64,000 bases of DNA from Chloroflexota bacterium (GTDB taxonomy: Bacteria > Chloroflexota > UBA6077 > JACCZL01): the NCBI GenBank assembly GCA_020845495.1, contig JADLFM010000023.1, positions 62,001 to 126,000 of the forward strand, in the 5' to 3' direction. The translations under genes were made by a program, and so were the position numbers. Position 1 is the stretch's first letter. Each line of letters starts with the position of its first letter. Under the pieces are notes generated by a model. That model was not told the origin of the DNA and did no database searches. It saw only the letters and a list, made by a program, of their open reading frames with translations. Below are positions 10,188 through 19,648 of the stretch, piece by piece.

Positions 10188-10721
10188 TCAGGCGAGCAGC
10201 CGTACCTGTGGGAGCAGTGCTCGGTCGAACTCGCCGAGGCGCTCCCGCCCGAGCGTACGCACCTCATCCAGGCAGTGGCGGGATCGTTCGATCAAGGTTG
10301 CCACGTCAACCGTCTGGCACGCCGGGGCGAACCATTCGAGCATTTCGATGCCGGCTGCAAGCTTCGCCTGGGCGCCGTGGTAGTTGCCCCGACCGAGGTG
10401 GTAGAAGCCGACGCCGACGAGCAAAATCCCCTGGTAGAGGTAGCGGATGTCGCCCTCGGTGGCGCGCCAGAGCGTCTCCAGGGTCTCGTGCTGCTCGAAG
10501 AACTCGCCCGCGTTGAACTCGTGGATCCCCTTGAGCAGGTCGGCCGGGGGCCGGCCCTCGCACTCCTGGGCGCTATACGGTCCGGTGCGACGCTTGTGTG
10601 TGCCCACGAACCCGCCGCGCTCGTGGCGCTCTGGTACGGTCGAGGCACGCGCATCGGCGGTGTCGCCGCTCACCATATCATCGCTCGTCACGTCGCCGCC
10701 GGCCATATCTCTGCCGCTCAT
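10188..10721 (-). CDS. DUF309 family protein
   Basis: A 177-residue protein whose central part carries the DUF309 signature: F-N-A-G-E-F-F-E-Q-H-E-T-L-E-T-L-W followed by LYQGILLVGVGFYHLGRGN. The family forms an all-helical bundle with conserved His/Glu residues suggestive of a metal site, but has no established function. The first 45 residues are poorly conserved-looking and the true start may be a later codon. Confidence 0.8.
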   Translation of the reverse strand: MSGRDMAGGDVTSDDMVSGDTADARASTVPERHERGGFVGTHKRRTGPYSAQECEGRPPADLLKGIHEFNAGEFFEQHETLETLWRATEGDIRYLYQGILLVGVGFYHLGRGNYHGAQAKLAAGIEMLEWFAPACQTVDVATLIERSRHCLDEVRTLGRERLGEFDRALLPQVRLLA

Positions 10722-10833
10722 CGCACCTCAGGTGCTCGCCGGGCCGTTCTCCCGGACGTAGCCACCGCTTGACGTGGTACCGCACAGTGGGCGATCGAGC
10801 GACGCAGCCCCGTCGCCGGTCGGGCAACGTGCA

Positions 10834-11802
10834 TCAACCTGCGTCGGATGTCTTCGTCGCGGTCTTCGCCGCGACGAGCTGGATGAGATCCTTCGGCAGC
10901 CCGAATGCAAGATTCTCCTGGATGACAACCCGTTCCTCGACGGTCTGGATGCCGAGCTCGCGGAGCCGCGCGACCGTCTCCTGCACGACATACTCGGGTG
11001 CGGATGCGCCGCTGCTGAGCGCAACTGTCGACACACCATCCAGCCAGGCCGGATCGATCTCCTCAGGGCGCTGGACCAGATGCGCGCGGCGCCCCGCAGC
11101 CCGTGCAACCTCGACCAGCCGGTTCGAGTTCGAGCTCGTCTTGGAGCCGACCACGAGCACCAGATCGGCACTCTTCGACAATTCGACGACCGCTCGTTGC
11201 CGGTTCGTCGTCGCGTAGCAGATGTCGCCGGCTGGCGGAAGCTCCATCGCCGGGAAGCGTTCACGGAGCCGCTCGAGGATGGCCTGCGTGTCCTGCACCG
11301 ATAGCGTCGTCTGGGTCAACACAACGACCTTGTCGGGGTCCGGCACGCTGACGGTATCGGCCTCAGCCAGCGTCTCGATCAACGTTCCTTGACTCGGCTC
11401 GATCTCGCCGAGCGTACCGATCGGTTCGGGGTGATTGCGGTGCCCGACGTACAAGACGTGGTATCCCCGCCTGGCGTAACGAACCGCCTCCAGGTGCACT
11501 TTGGTGACCAGTGGACAGGTCGCATCGATGACGCGAAGCCCGCGCTCGCGCGCCGCCTGACGGTCGGACGGCGGGACGCCGTGAGCGGAGAAGATCAGCG
11601 GATACCCGGATGGCACCTCATCCAGGCTCTCGACGAACACGGCGCCGCGGGCACGCAAGTCGTCCACGACCTGATGGTTGTGAACGATCTCGTGCTTGAC
11701 GAACACCGGCGGCCCGAAAATCTCGAGGGCCTGCTCGACGATCTCGACAGCGCGTGATACGCCCGCGCAGAAGCCGCGCGGCCCGGCAAGCAGGAGGTCC
11801 AT
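10834..11802 (-). CDS. ispH: 4-hydroxy-3-methylbut-2-enyl diphosphate reductase
   Basis: IspH (LytB) makes isopentenyl and dimethylallyl diphosphate at the end of the non-mevalonate isoprenoid pathway, using an oxygen-sensitive iron-sulphur cluster. The three cluster cysteines are in PRGFCAGVSR, DATCPLVTKVH and CYATTNRQ, and the catalytic TQTTLS motif is present. The start is the ATG that places GPRGFCAGV near the N terminus, giving 322 residues; an upstream ATG adds only 12 non-conserved residues. No other isoprenoid gene is in the window. Confidence 0.95.
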   Translation of the reverse strand: MDLLLAGPRGFCAGVSRAVEIVEQALEIFGPPVFVKHEIVHNHQVVDDLRARGAVFVESLDEVPSGYPLIFSAHGVPPSDRQAARERGLRVIDATCPLVTKVHLEAVRYARRGYHVLYVGHRNHPEPIGTLGEIEPSQGTLIETLAEADTVSVPDPDKVVVLTQTTLSVQDTQAILERLRERFPAMELPPAGDICYATTNRQRAVVELSKSADLVLVVGSKTSSNSNRLVEVARAAGRRAHLVQRPEEIDPAWLDGVSTVALSSGASAPEYVVQETVARLRELGIQTVEERVVIQENLAFGLPKDLIQLVAAKTATKTSDAG

Positions 11803-12185
11803 GCTCCGGAGTATACCAGCCGGCCACGCCCCCCTCACCCTCTAGCCCCGTTTGACTCGGTTCCGTCCCCTGTTGGTCAGCCTGTTCCGGCCGCTTCCCG
11901 GCATCTCGCCCTCTGCCGGACGGAGCCAGCAACAGACGTTGGAACCGAGTCCCTCGTTCCGGATCTACGTCAGCCGTCCGTGCGAGTCAGTGTGCCGCGC
12001 GCAGACCCCTTCACGTTCCACGGGAGATGCGGAGGGGGCCTCCCGTGTGGACTTGAGACGGCATCGTGAGCGGTGCGCACCGCCCGGCCGTCTCCCGCGC
12101 CAGTACGATCCTGCCGCGCGGCCGGGCCGGCTTTCGCCACCGTCGGCCCCGCCGCGCGATCCATCACGGAACAGAGAGGGGCGGC
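11803..12185. other. divergent intergenic region, ispH / parB-like
   Basis: About 380 bases between divergently transcribed genes. It should hold both promoters. I looked for a parS-like palindrome (consensus centred on CACGTG) and did not find a convincing one. Confidence 0.5.
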
Positions 12186-13238
12186 ATGATGTCGCTGGTG
12201 CTGGTCGATCCGCGCGCAATCCAACCGGATCCGGACAATGTGCGGCGGGATGCAACGGACGATCTCGACAGCCTGACGGAGAGCATTCGCGAGCACGGTC
12301 TGCTCCAGCCGCTTGGGGTCGCCCGCGAGAACGGCGGCTTCAGGGTGGTGTACGGCAATCGTCGACGGGCGGCCGCCATCAAGGCTGGCCTGCCCGAGGT
12401 TCCTTGCGTCGTCGTGGAGGCGTCTGGCGAGGACCGCCTGATCCAGCAGATGCTGGAGAACCTCCAGCGGCGCGACCTGAACGATATGGACAAGGCCGAG
12501 GGCTTCGCTCGCCTCCGCCGCAACCTCGCTCGCCAGTACCCTGAGTGGAGCGATCGCCAGCTCGACGACGAGATCGGGCGGATCGTCGGCCTGACCGCTG
12601 CTACGATCCGGCGTTACCTGGGCCTGCGCGACCTCGCGCCCGGCGTCCGCGACTTGCTCGCGGAGGGTAGCCTGACTGTCACCCAGGCCCAGCATCTTGC
12701 TGCCGTGGCGGATCCCGTCAACCAGACCGAGCTCGCCGAACTGGCGGTCGAGAAAGGGCTCTCGGCAGCGGCGCTGAGCCGGGCCTGCCGTGCGTCTGCC
12801 AATCGCCCTGGCCTGAGCCCGGCTGAGGCGATCGAGCTTGGCGAGAAGGATCAGGTGCCCGAGCCAGGCCCGGCCGCACGCGGCAACGGAGATGTTCCGG
12901 CCCGAATGGCGCGCGCTCCAAGGCCGAAGGACGAGGACGCTGACGATGCTGACCTCTGGATCGGTTCGGCAGACGCGAAACCGGACGAAGACGATGGCCC
13001 GCGCGCCCCGGCCGGCCCACGAACGGCGGACGGTCACCGCGTCTTCAAGATCAAGACGGTCTCGGCGTTCTCCGACGAAGTCGACCGACTGGCGCGCTGC
13101 CTCCAGGAGGGCGACCTCGCTCGCGCTGCCGACGAGGAGCCGGACGCGCCGATCCAGTTGCGGCTGGTCTCCCGCCAGTTGACCTACGTCCAACAGGAGC
13201 TTGCCAGCTTCCTGAAGCGGCGAGGCTGGAGCGGATAG
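12186..13238 (+). CDS. ParB/RepB/Spo0J-family partition-like protein
   Basis: A 350-residue protein. An N-terminal ParB/sulfiredoxin-fold domain has VDPRAIQPDPDNVR, the box II variant YGNRRRAAAIK (canonical GERRxRA) and box III MLENLQRRDLNDMDKAEGF. A helix-turn-helix region follows (LTAATIRRYLGLRDL then GSLTVTQAQHLA). The C-terminal third is Asp/Arg/Pro-rich and ends in a probable dimerisation helix. No parA is adjacent and the chromosome-segregation parAB locus is usually elsewhere, so this may be an orphan ParB-like DNA-binding CTPase. The start is the ATG-ATG at the beginning of the conserved domain. Confidence 0.8.
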   Translation: MMSLVLVDPRAIQPDPDNVRRDATDDLDSLTESIREHGLLQPLGVARENGGFRVVYGNRRRAAAIKAGLPEVPCVVVEASGEDRLIQQMLENLQRRDLNDMDKAEGFARLRRNLARQYPEWSDRQLDDEIGRIVGLTAATIRRYLGLRDLAPGVRDLLAEGSLTVTQAQHLAAVADPVNQTELAELAVEKGLSAAALSRACRASANRPGLSPAEAIELGEKDQVPEPGPAARGNGDVPARMARAPRPKDEDADDADLWIGSADAKPDEDDGPRAPAGPRTADGHRVFKIKTVSAFSDEVDRLARCLQEGDLARAADEEPDAPIQLRLVSRQLTYVQQELASFLKRRGWSG

Positions 13239-13401
13239 CCCGCTCCCCCCTCCTGGCCGGTGAGCTCCCTCTGTCAGCACGGAGTGGGCTGGGTGAGGGT
13301 CTGCCTGAGATACGACCCTCACCCGTGCTGTGCCTGACCTCTCCCAGCGGGCGAGTTGAATTGACGCGGGACACGCCGCCCCGGTCCCGGGAGTGTCCGG
13401 G

Positions 13402-14106
13402 CTACTCCGCCCTTCGGCCAGCCCAGAGCAAGCCGCCGGCCAGATGCTGGATGAAGCGTGGGTCGTGCCAGTTGCTGTCGAAGTGACCGAGGGCGGTGTA
13501 GAACACGCGGCCCTCGCCGTACTGACGGTGCCACGCCAGCGGGTAGTCGCCCTCCCCACCGACCGATGAGGCGTCCAGGCTCAGCAAAACCTGGACGTTG
13601 GGACGAGGGTTGGTGCGGAAGATGTAGAACTCGTCCGTGGTCGAGAAGCGCGCGTCGAGATGCCGGGTCGACGGATGGGACCGGTCCTCGGCGACGACGG
13701 TACCTTCCTGCACCCAGGGGTGCTCCTTGAAGGCTGCCCCCAGCAGGTCGTGGTAGTTGGCCCAGTCGTAACTGGTGGCACTCGCGCCGTGCACCCCGAC
13801 GAAGCCGGCCCCGTGCCGTACGAAATCGAGCAGCGCGCTCTTCTGGCTGTCGGAGAAGGGTAGCTCGCCCGACGTGCTCACAAACAGGACGACGTCCCAC
13901 TCAGTGAGGCGGTTGGCGTCCACCCGTTCCAGATCATCGACGGTCGGGATAGTGGTGACGCTGAAGGCGCGGCCGTCCTCGGCGAGCTTCTGGACGGCTT
14001 CGCAGGCGGTCGGAATCGATTGGTGACGATAGCCGGCCGTCGCCGTAACCATCAGGACGCGCAGCGGTGCGTTCGTGTCCGCGTCCTGTTCCGTTCGCTG
14101 AGCCAT
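13402..14106 (-). CDS. ThuA-like domain protein
   Basis: A 234-residue protein of the ThuA (trehalose-utilisation) family, which has a glutamine-amidotransferase-like fold. Typical features are the start VLMVTATAGYRHQSI, the WDVVLFVSTSGELPF segment, GAGFVGVHGASATSYDW, and the end WHRQYGEGRVFYTALGHF. Members usually sit with sugar metabolism or appear as modules of secreted plant-polymer-degrading systems. The biochemical activity is not established. Confidence 0.88.
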   Translation of the reverse strand: MAQRTEQDADTNAPLRVLMVTATAGYRHQSIPTACEAVQKLAEDGRAFSVTTIPTVDDLERVDANRLTEWDVVLFVSTSGELPFSDSQKSALLDFVRHGAGFVGVHGASATSYDWANYHDLLGAAFKEHPWVQEGTVVAEDRSHPSTRHLDARFSTTDEFYIFRTNPRPNVQVLLSLDASSVGGEGDYPLAWHRQYGEGRVFYTALGHFDSNWHDPRFIQHLAGGLLWAGRRAE

Positions 14107-14286
14107 GTTCCTCTTACCTCCAGCGCGCAGACTGTGACGGGTTCCGACTCGGCCGCACTGAGGCCGAAGGAGCAGACAGACTCCGAAGGCTGTGCGAGCC
14201 GGCGACGTCGTGAACTGGCGAGAGCGGAGGATCTCCGCAGCGGCCGGCCTCGACCGGCGTATGTTGATCCCAGATTGTGGCGAGCG

Positions 14287-16239
14287 TCAGGTGCTGTCGT
14301 GGTAGCGCGGATCGCGGTAGATCTCGTTGCCTCCCCGATCCAGCACCAGGAGCAGGGTGCTACCGTCACCGCTGACGACGGCTTCGGCCGCTTCGAGGAC
14401 GCGGTGGCTCGTGATGCCGGCCAGTCCGAACGGCGCACCGTCGCGGGCACCCCCGGCCGCCACTGCCATCCGCCGGCCGGCCAGCGGCGGCAGCGTGAGG
14501 TTCGAACCGTTCGGCGCCTTCATCCACCAGTCGCCATCCCGGTCCTGCCAGAGGTAGGCGGTGCCGTTGGAGCGGACCGGCGGCACGGCGAGAAGATCGC
14601 GAGTGGCGCGCTCGGACGTCCGCTCCTGGGCGAGCGCTGCGAAGACAGTCGCGACTTGCTCGCCAGCCATCGTGCTCGTCGAGGTGCCCGCCTCGGCCGC
14701 CGCGAGGCGCAGGTAGCCGACCAGCGCCCCAAGGATGGCGCCGCCGCCGGCATACATGATCGTGCCAAACAGGAGCACGACGATCAGAGATGAGGCCGAC
14801 GGCGCCTTGCCAGCCGTGCAACTGAGCCCAAGCAGCGTGACAGCCACTGCGCCGACGAGCGCATGCCGCCGGATGAAGCGCATGCGCTCGGCCGGTTTCA
14901 GGCTCGCACCCAGGCGGTCCGGTAACGGCGGCCACACCGCTGGCGGCGCCCAGTCCATCGAGAGACTTGTCCAGCGCGTGGCCGGCCGGCTCCGCCCCGT
15001 AGCGAGCCCGGCGGCATCGAGCCCGGCGGCATCGGCCGTCGACGGAATCGCCACTGCCGACGAGGCACTCTCCGTCCCCGTTGAGCAGATTCCTGGCGAT
15101 GTCAAGCCCCCTGCAACCTCGGGCCTCACTGTAGCTTCGGCTGGACTCGGCGTCGCCATGACGTTGGCTGGCGCTGACTCTCGTGCACGAGTCGCCGGCC
15201 AGTTCGTCAGGGGAATCGAAGGTGCCTCCTCGAGGGCCGGACCGGGTGTGAACGCGGCCGGCTGGGAGAAAGCAGGGACCGCCGCGGGAATCTCAGACGG
15301 CGAGACGGCACTTGCAGCCGATGGCGGTACGGGCGACGCTGGCGTCTCTGGCGATATCGTGGGAGACGTGCCGATGGGGGACGGGGAGAGTGGGGACCGC
15401 GTGAAGGTGGATGGCTCCAGGGGAGCGCCCGTCCCTGGCGATGAGGCATCGAGCAAGGCTGCTGGAGGACTCGTTCCGGAGGATGTGGCAAGTGCCCCGT
15501 CGAGTGCCCCGGCGAGTGCGTCCGCGAAAGCGGCGGCCGTGGGGTAGCGTTCGGTAGCGGATGACGACGCCTGTCGAGCGAGTACAGCCCACGCTGCCGA
15601 GGACGCCGCTCCGCCGGCAGCAGGGTTGCCGCGCAGCACTGACTGGCCGGTAAGGAGCAGCGTGGCGAGGCGGCCGAGGGCGTAGCGGTCGGAGGCGGGC
15701 TCGCTCGGAGCCTCGGCGCGCTGCTCGGGCGTGGTCCAGTCTGGGTCGCGCGGCAGGTCGGCGGCATGGCCGCTCTGCTCGGCGGCGGCGAGCAGTCCCA
15801 GTCCAACGAGCGTGGCCGTCCCATCCTCCGCGACGATTGTCGACGCTGGTGTCAGATCGCCGTGGACGATGCGCCGGTCGTGTGCCACATCGAGCGCCTC
15901 GGCGAGCCGCTGGACGACCGCGAGCGCGCGCTCCGGAGGCCAGGGGGTCGGTGGGAGATCTCGCAATGGCGTGCCGGCCGGCCAGTGCAGCACCACGTAT
16001 AACCGACCGTCATGCTCGCCGACCTCGATCGTTCGCGCGATCGCTGGATGGCGCACCCCGCCCGCCCGCGCGGCTTCCAGCCGCAGCAGCCCTCGGAAGC
16101 GGTAGTCGGCGGCGAACTGGTCGTCGATGAGGAGCAGCGCCAGAGGTTCGGCGCGGGCAGCGCGCGATGCCGCGACGACCTCGCCGAGCGCCAGCCGGGT
16201 CAAGGGTTCGCCGAGGGTGTACGGCCCGAGCGTCGCCAC
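14287..16239 (-). CDS. degenerate Ser/Thr protein kinase (pseudokinase-like) with TM region
   Basis: A 650-residue protein. Residues 1-260 follow a Hanks-kinase fold, but key motifs are altered. No clear lysine is seen in the beta-3 strand (PLALLLIDD). The catalytic loop reads HGDLTPASTIV (residues 126-136; Asp kept, Arg, Lys and Asn lost). DFG is replaced by LVGLGL (144-149). TTPEQ and SDRYALG keep the APE and helix-F signatures. A long Ser/Pro/Ala-rich linker (about 260-410) follows. A membrane region with hydrophobic segments comes next, and a C-terminal segment (about 560-650) contains W-Q-D-R-D-G-D-W-W repeats of unknown fold. It probably acts as a binding or scaffold module. Confidence 0.75.
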   Translation of the reverse strand: MATLGPYTLGEPLTRLALGEVVAASRAARAEPLALLLIDDQFAADYRFRGLLRLEAARAGGVRHPAIARTIEVGEHDGRLYVVLHWPAGTPLRDLPPTPWPPERALAVVQRLAEALDVAHDRRIVHGDLTPASTIVAEDGTATLVGLGLLAAAEQSGHAADLPRDPDWTTPEQRAEAPSEPASDRYALGRLATLLLTGQSVLRGNPAAGGAASSAAWAVLARQASSSATERYPTAAAFADALAGALDGALATSSGTSPPAALLDASSPGTGAPLEPSTFTRSPLSPSPIGTSPTISPETPASPVPPSAASAVSPSEIPAAVPAFSQPAAFTPGPALEEAPSIPLTNWPATRARESAPANVMATPSPAEATVRPEVAGGLTSPGICSTGTESASSAVAIPSTADAAGLDAAGLATGRSRPATRWTSLSMDWAPPAVWPPLPDRLGASLKPAERMRFIRRHALVGAVAVTLLGLSCTAGKAPSASSLIVVLLFGTIMYAGGGAILGALVGYLRLAAAEAGTSTSTMAGEQVATVFAALAQERTSERATRDLLAVPPVRSNGTAYLWQDRDGDWWMKAPNGSNLTLPPLAGRRMAVAAGGARDGAPFGLAGITSHRVLEAAEAVVSGDGSTLLLVLDRGGNEIYRDPRYHDST

Positions 16240-16397
16240 GATTCTTCGTCTCCGAATGCGCGCCGAGCCTGGGGGCGTGTCGCTCGGGCGAGCACCGCCA
16301 GGATACCGCGTTCACGCGGCCAGTGTCTGCCCTCGCCGTAGGAGGGATCGATTGATCGAGCCGAGCATAAGACGGTGGGCGTTACAACGGGCTACAC

Positions 16398-17372
16398 TTG
16401 CCGGCCGTGACGACATCTTCGATATCGGTTGGCGATCCGATCCTCGTGCGGGCCTTGCGGGCTGTCGGGCGTACTCGCGCGCTCGGCCTCCATTTCTACG
16501 GCCACTTCATCGGCATGGGCCTTCCTGGCGATGACCATGCTACCAATGGGGCCGCTCGCCTCTCGCTCGAAGGAGAGCCGGACGGAGTGGGGGCAGCCCA
16601 CGTCTCGCCGGTGGCTGTCGCGACGCTGGCCGACCTGGCGCTCGGGGCGGCGGTTCGCTCGCTCGTCGCGCCCGGCGCACGGCTCGGCACGGCGACGTTG
16701 GCGATCCAACATCCGGACGTCCCGATTCGCGGGCCGGTGTTCGCCGAAGCCGGCGCCCACCCCGTGGCAGGCGATCAGAAGAACGTGCGCTGCTCGCTCG
16801 TCACCCCAACGGGGCGAATCGTGGGCTACGCGCAGGGCTGGTTCGCGGCGCTGCCCTCACCACACGGCCGCCCGCTCGGCCTGATGCCCTGGGAGCGTCG
16901 GGAAACGGTGCCGGTTGCAGTGCCGGCGCTCGCCGACCTCGACGAGCGGGAGGCGGCAGCCGTGGCGGCGGCACGGGCAGCCGGCGAGCGTGCTCAGCGG
17001 CGTGGTACGGCTGTCTCCGAGGAGATGCTGCACTTCGAGTGGCAGCCGTCTGACGGCGGGCGGTCGCACGGGACGCTCGCTATCGGCCCAGAAATCGGCA
17101 ATCGGGTGGGCCATATCCAGGGCGGTGCGCTCTACGGCGCAGCGGCGCTCGCGGCGACCCGGGCACTCGGGGTGCCGTCTCTGGCGCTCGTCGACGGCGC
17201 ATATCAGTTTCTGCGCCCGGCCGATGGCGCGACGCTGATCGGCGAGGGCACGGTGTTACGGCGGGGCCGGAGCGCAGCCTTCGTCGAGGCCCGGCTCTCG
17301 GTGGACGAGCGGCTCGTCGGTACGGGCCTCTTCTCGTTCCGCCTCGACCCGTCCCCCCAGGAGGCCCGCTGA
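16398..17372 (+). CDS. double-hotdog acyl-CoA thioesterase-like protein
   Basis: A 324-residue protein that looks like two PaaI-type hotdog domains in tandem. The first half has FIGMGLPGDD ... VSPVAVATLADLALGAAVRS, and the second has IGPEIGNRVGHIQGGALYGAAALAATRA, both resembling the helix-and-turn of thioesterase family 4HBT. Such proteins hydrolyse acyl-CoA esters; the substrate is unknown. The start is uncertain (TTG here, GTG nine bases later) and no strong ribosome-binding site is visible. Confidence 0.75.
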   Translation: MPAVTTSSISVGDPILVRALRAVGRTRALGLHFYGHFIGMGLPGDDHATNGAARLSLEGEPDGVGAAHVSPVAVATLADLALGAAVRSLVAPGARLGTATLAIQHPDVPIRGPVFAEAGAHPVAGDQKNVRCSLVTPTGRIVGYAQGWFAALPSPHGRPLGLMPWERRETVPVAVPALADLDEREAAAVAAARAAGERAQRRGTAVSEEMLHFEWQPSDGGRSHGTLAIGPEIGNRVGHIQGGALYGAAALAATRALGVPSLALVDGAYQFLRPADGATLIGEGTVLRRGRSAAFVEARLSVDERLVGTGLFSFRLDPSPQEAR

Positions 17373-17689
17373 CCCGCCGCGATCGTCCGTGCGGGTCGCT
17401 GAAGCCATCCACGCAGGCCGGCTCCCGGTCAGGAGTGTGCAGCAAAGCCACCTGTGAGCACAGGCTGTCCCTCGCCCGTGAGCGGGACGGGGCGTGGGAC
17501 CGAGGCGCATCACGCGTTGCTCGCCTGGCCGGCGCGGCCTACACTCCAGGCGAGATGGTATGAGACGGTATGGTCACGGCGTATGCTGCGTGGACGTGTG
17601 CCGGACTGGCTGCGCCGCGCAGCAGGTCTGACACGTCCGGCTGCGTTGCGGCGTACTGACGCCGACACCATTCCGAGCGAGGGGAGTAG
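17373..17689. other. intergenic region upstream of panE-like gene
   Basis: About 320 bases with no convincing gene. The part nearest the following gene has a GGGGAG ribosome-binding site; otherwise I see no structure I can name. Confidence 0.5.
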
Positions 17690-18628
17690 ATGATGCGCAT
17701 CCTGGTGATGGGCAGTGGTGGGGTTGGAGGATACTTCGGCGGTCTGCTCGCGAAGGACGGCCATGATGTCGTGTTCGTCGCGCGGGGCGCTCACCTCGAA
17801 GCCATGCAGTCACACGGTCTCGAGCTTCGCGACTGTGGCGAGATCACCAGGCTCTCGCCGGTCACGGCCGTCCGGCTGCCGTCCGAAGCGGGCGGCACAT
17901 TCGACCTCATCATGTTCGCCGTCAAGACCTACGACATGCGAGAGGCGGCGCAGGCAATCGTGCCGGCTGTCGGCCCGAACACCGCCGTGCTGCCGCTCCA
18001 AAACGGCGTCGATGCCGTCGACGAGATTGGCGCGACTGTTGGGATGGAGCACATGCTGGCCGGGACCACGAACATTGGAGCGCGAATCGTCGAGCCGGGT
18101 GTCGTCGAGCGGTTCAGCCCGTTCCGCGTTGTGAAGATCGGCGAGCCAGGAGGGGGGCTGTCCGAGCGGGCTGAGGTTATCGCCGCCACGTTACGGAAGG
18201 CCGGCGTCGACGATGCGACGGCCGTCCCGGATGCGCAGCGGGCGATCTGGGAGAAATTCATGTTTCTGGCATCGCTCGCCAGCGTGACGAGCGTCTGCAA
18301 TCTGCCGGCCGGCCCGGTTCGAGCCGCGCCCGAGGGGCATCAACTCTGGCAGGCGATGATGCACGAGGTGCTGGCTCTTGGAAGGGCGACCGGCGTCAAC
18401 CTGCCAGACGCGTCCGCGCAGTCGGTCGAGCAGTTCTTCATGAGCCTCCCCGAGCCCTATACGACCTCACTCCAGCGGGATTTCGAGGGACGGCGCCGAG
18501 TTGAAGTGGAGCATATCGCGGGGACGGTCGTACGGCGCGGACGGGCGCTCGGTGTCCCGACCCCGACGTTCGACGTGGTGTACGCGATCCTCCGCACGCG
18601 GGCGCTGAGCTTCGGCGGCGTCTCCTGA
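17690..18628 (+). CDS. panE: ketopantoate/2-oxoacid reductase
   Basis: A 312-residue NADP-dependent reductase of the ApbA/PanE family, which reduces 2-dehydropantoate to pantoate for CoA synthesis. The Rossmann motif ILVMGSGGVGGYFGG begins the protein. The central KTYDM/LPLQNGVDAVDEI segment and the catalytic Lys in AIWEKFMFLASLASVTS are family hallmarks. Several PanE paralogues act on other 2-oxoacids, so the pathway assignment is likely but not certain; coaX and coaBC are 15 kb away. Confidence 0.85.
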   Translation: MMRILVMGSGGVGGYFGGLLAKDGHDVVFVARGAHLEAMQSHGLELRDCGEITRLSPVTAVRLPSEAGGTFDLIMFAVKTYDMREAAQAIVPAVGPNTAVLPLQNGVDAVDEIGATVGMEHMLAGTTNIGARIVEPGVVERFSPFRVVKIGEPGGGLSERAEVIAATLRKAGVDDATAVPDAQRAIWEKFMFLASLASVTSVCNLPAGPVRAAPEGHQLWQAMMHEVLALGRATGVNLPDASAQSVEQFFMSLPEPYTTSLQRDFEGRRRVEVEHIAGTVVRRGRALGVPTPTFDVVYAILRTRALSFGGVS

Positions 18629-18780
18629 CCGAGCGGCGAGCGGCCTATCTGTGTCGTGCCCTGCTGCCAGGGGTAGCGTTCATCCTCGTCGTTGCGGTCG
18701 CCGGGGCCGGGCTCCTGGGCGGCCTGGATCGGGCGCTCGCCGCGCTCCTCTACGACGATACGCCCTGTTCGCTGCGCATT

Positions 18781-19371
18781 ATGAGCGAGCGGGCAAACGT
18801 CCTGTTTGCCGCGGAGTTGTGCCTGGTCTATGCACTCGTCCTGGGGGCATGGTACGCCTGGCGAGGCTACCCCTTCACGGGCGTCTGGATTGCAGGTGCG
18901 CTGCTCCTGACGGTCGGGGCGGAGGTGGCGCTCAAGTACGGCATTGACCAGCCTGGTCCGAGCGCGTTCCTGGCGACCATCCCGCGTCCGGCCTGCGGGT
19001 CGCCCGGCCCGGCCTATCCGCTCACCGTCGTGTCGACACCTGGTTCTCTGCCAAGTGGCTACGCCACCCGGATGGCGTATTTTGGGGTGCTGGTGGCGGT
19101 GTCGATCGGGGCACGTTGGCCACGCCTGCGCGCCCCGGCGCGGGTGGTGCTTGCGATCGTGGTGGCGGCCCTCGGCGCGAGCCGAGTCGTCGTTGGCTGG
19201 CACTGGCCGAGCGACGTCCTCGCCGGCGTTCTGCTAGGTTGGGCCGCGGCGCTCCTGGTTGCCGGGCAGGCGGACGGGCTCACCTGGACCCGTCCGCCTG
19301 AGGACGTTACGCTCAGCGAAGGGCGTGGCGCTGACGCGAGACGGTCAGCAACTCCACCAGCACGGCGATGA
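18781..19371 (+). CDS. PAP2-superfamily phosphatase
   Basis: An integral-membrane acid phosphatase of the PAP2 type, acting on lipid phosphates such as phosphatidic acid or undecaprenyl diphosphate. Visible catalytic motifs are SLPSGYATRMAY (variant of PSGH; the His is replaced by Tyr) and SRVVVGWHWPSDVLAG (SRxxxxxHxxxD). The frame remains open upstream to 18625, where codons encode an extra hydrophobic segment (GVAFILVVAVAGAGLLGG) that would give the usual helix count. A non-ATG start overlapping the panE stop is therefore possible. The C terminus overlaps the end of the convergent GlsB-like gene. Confidence 0.75.
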   Translation: MSERANVLFAAELCLVYALVLGAWYAWRGYPFTGVWIAGALLLTVGAEVALKYGIDQPGPSAFLATIPRPACGSPGPAYPLTVVSTPGSLPSGYATRMAYFGVLVAVSIGARWPRLRAPARVVLAIVVAALGASRVVVGWHWPSDVLAGVLLGWAAALLVAGQADGLTWTRPPEDVTLSEGRGADARRSATPPARR

Positions 19372-19648
19372 TCACGGCGCCAACGAACGCCGGAATGACC
19401 CGCACGCCGAAAATGGCTGGTCCGAACCCCCCCAGGATCAGCGATCCGGCGAACCCGCCGACGATGCCAGCCAGGACCGCGCCGACCCAGCCCCAGGGCA
19501 ACTTGCCCGGCACGATCGAATCGGCAGCCCAGCCGATCAGGCCGGCGACGACGAGGGTGAGGAGGAAGCCGGCGAGGGTGAAGGTGAGCCACATCACCGC
19601 GCCGAGCAGGATGGCCAGAATGACGAGTCCGAGCAGCAGAAGGAGCAT
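19313..19648 (-). CDS. GlsB/YeaQ/YmgE-type small membrane protein
   Basis: A 111-residue hydrophobic protein with about four membrane segments. The Gly-rich part AGLIGWAADSIVPGKLPWGWVGAVLAG ... FAGSLILGGFGP is the transglycosylase-associated/GlsB signature, split here by the usual GxxxG spacing. The family is often stress-induced; its biochemical role is not known. The start is the ATG before LLLLLG; the open frame upstream is not membrane-like. It overlaps the 3' end of the PAP2 gene by 59 bp in the opposite direction. Confidence 0.8.
   Translation of the reverse strand: MLLLLLGLVILAILLGAVMWLTFTLAGFLLTLVVAGLIGWAADSIVPGKLPWGWVGAVLAGIVGGFAGSLILGGFGPAIFGVRVIPAFVGAVIIAVLVELLTVSRQRHALR

Noticed and set aside
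11803..12185. parS site upstream of the ParB-like gene
   Set aside because: No 16-bp palindrome close to the parS consensus is visible.
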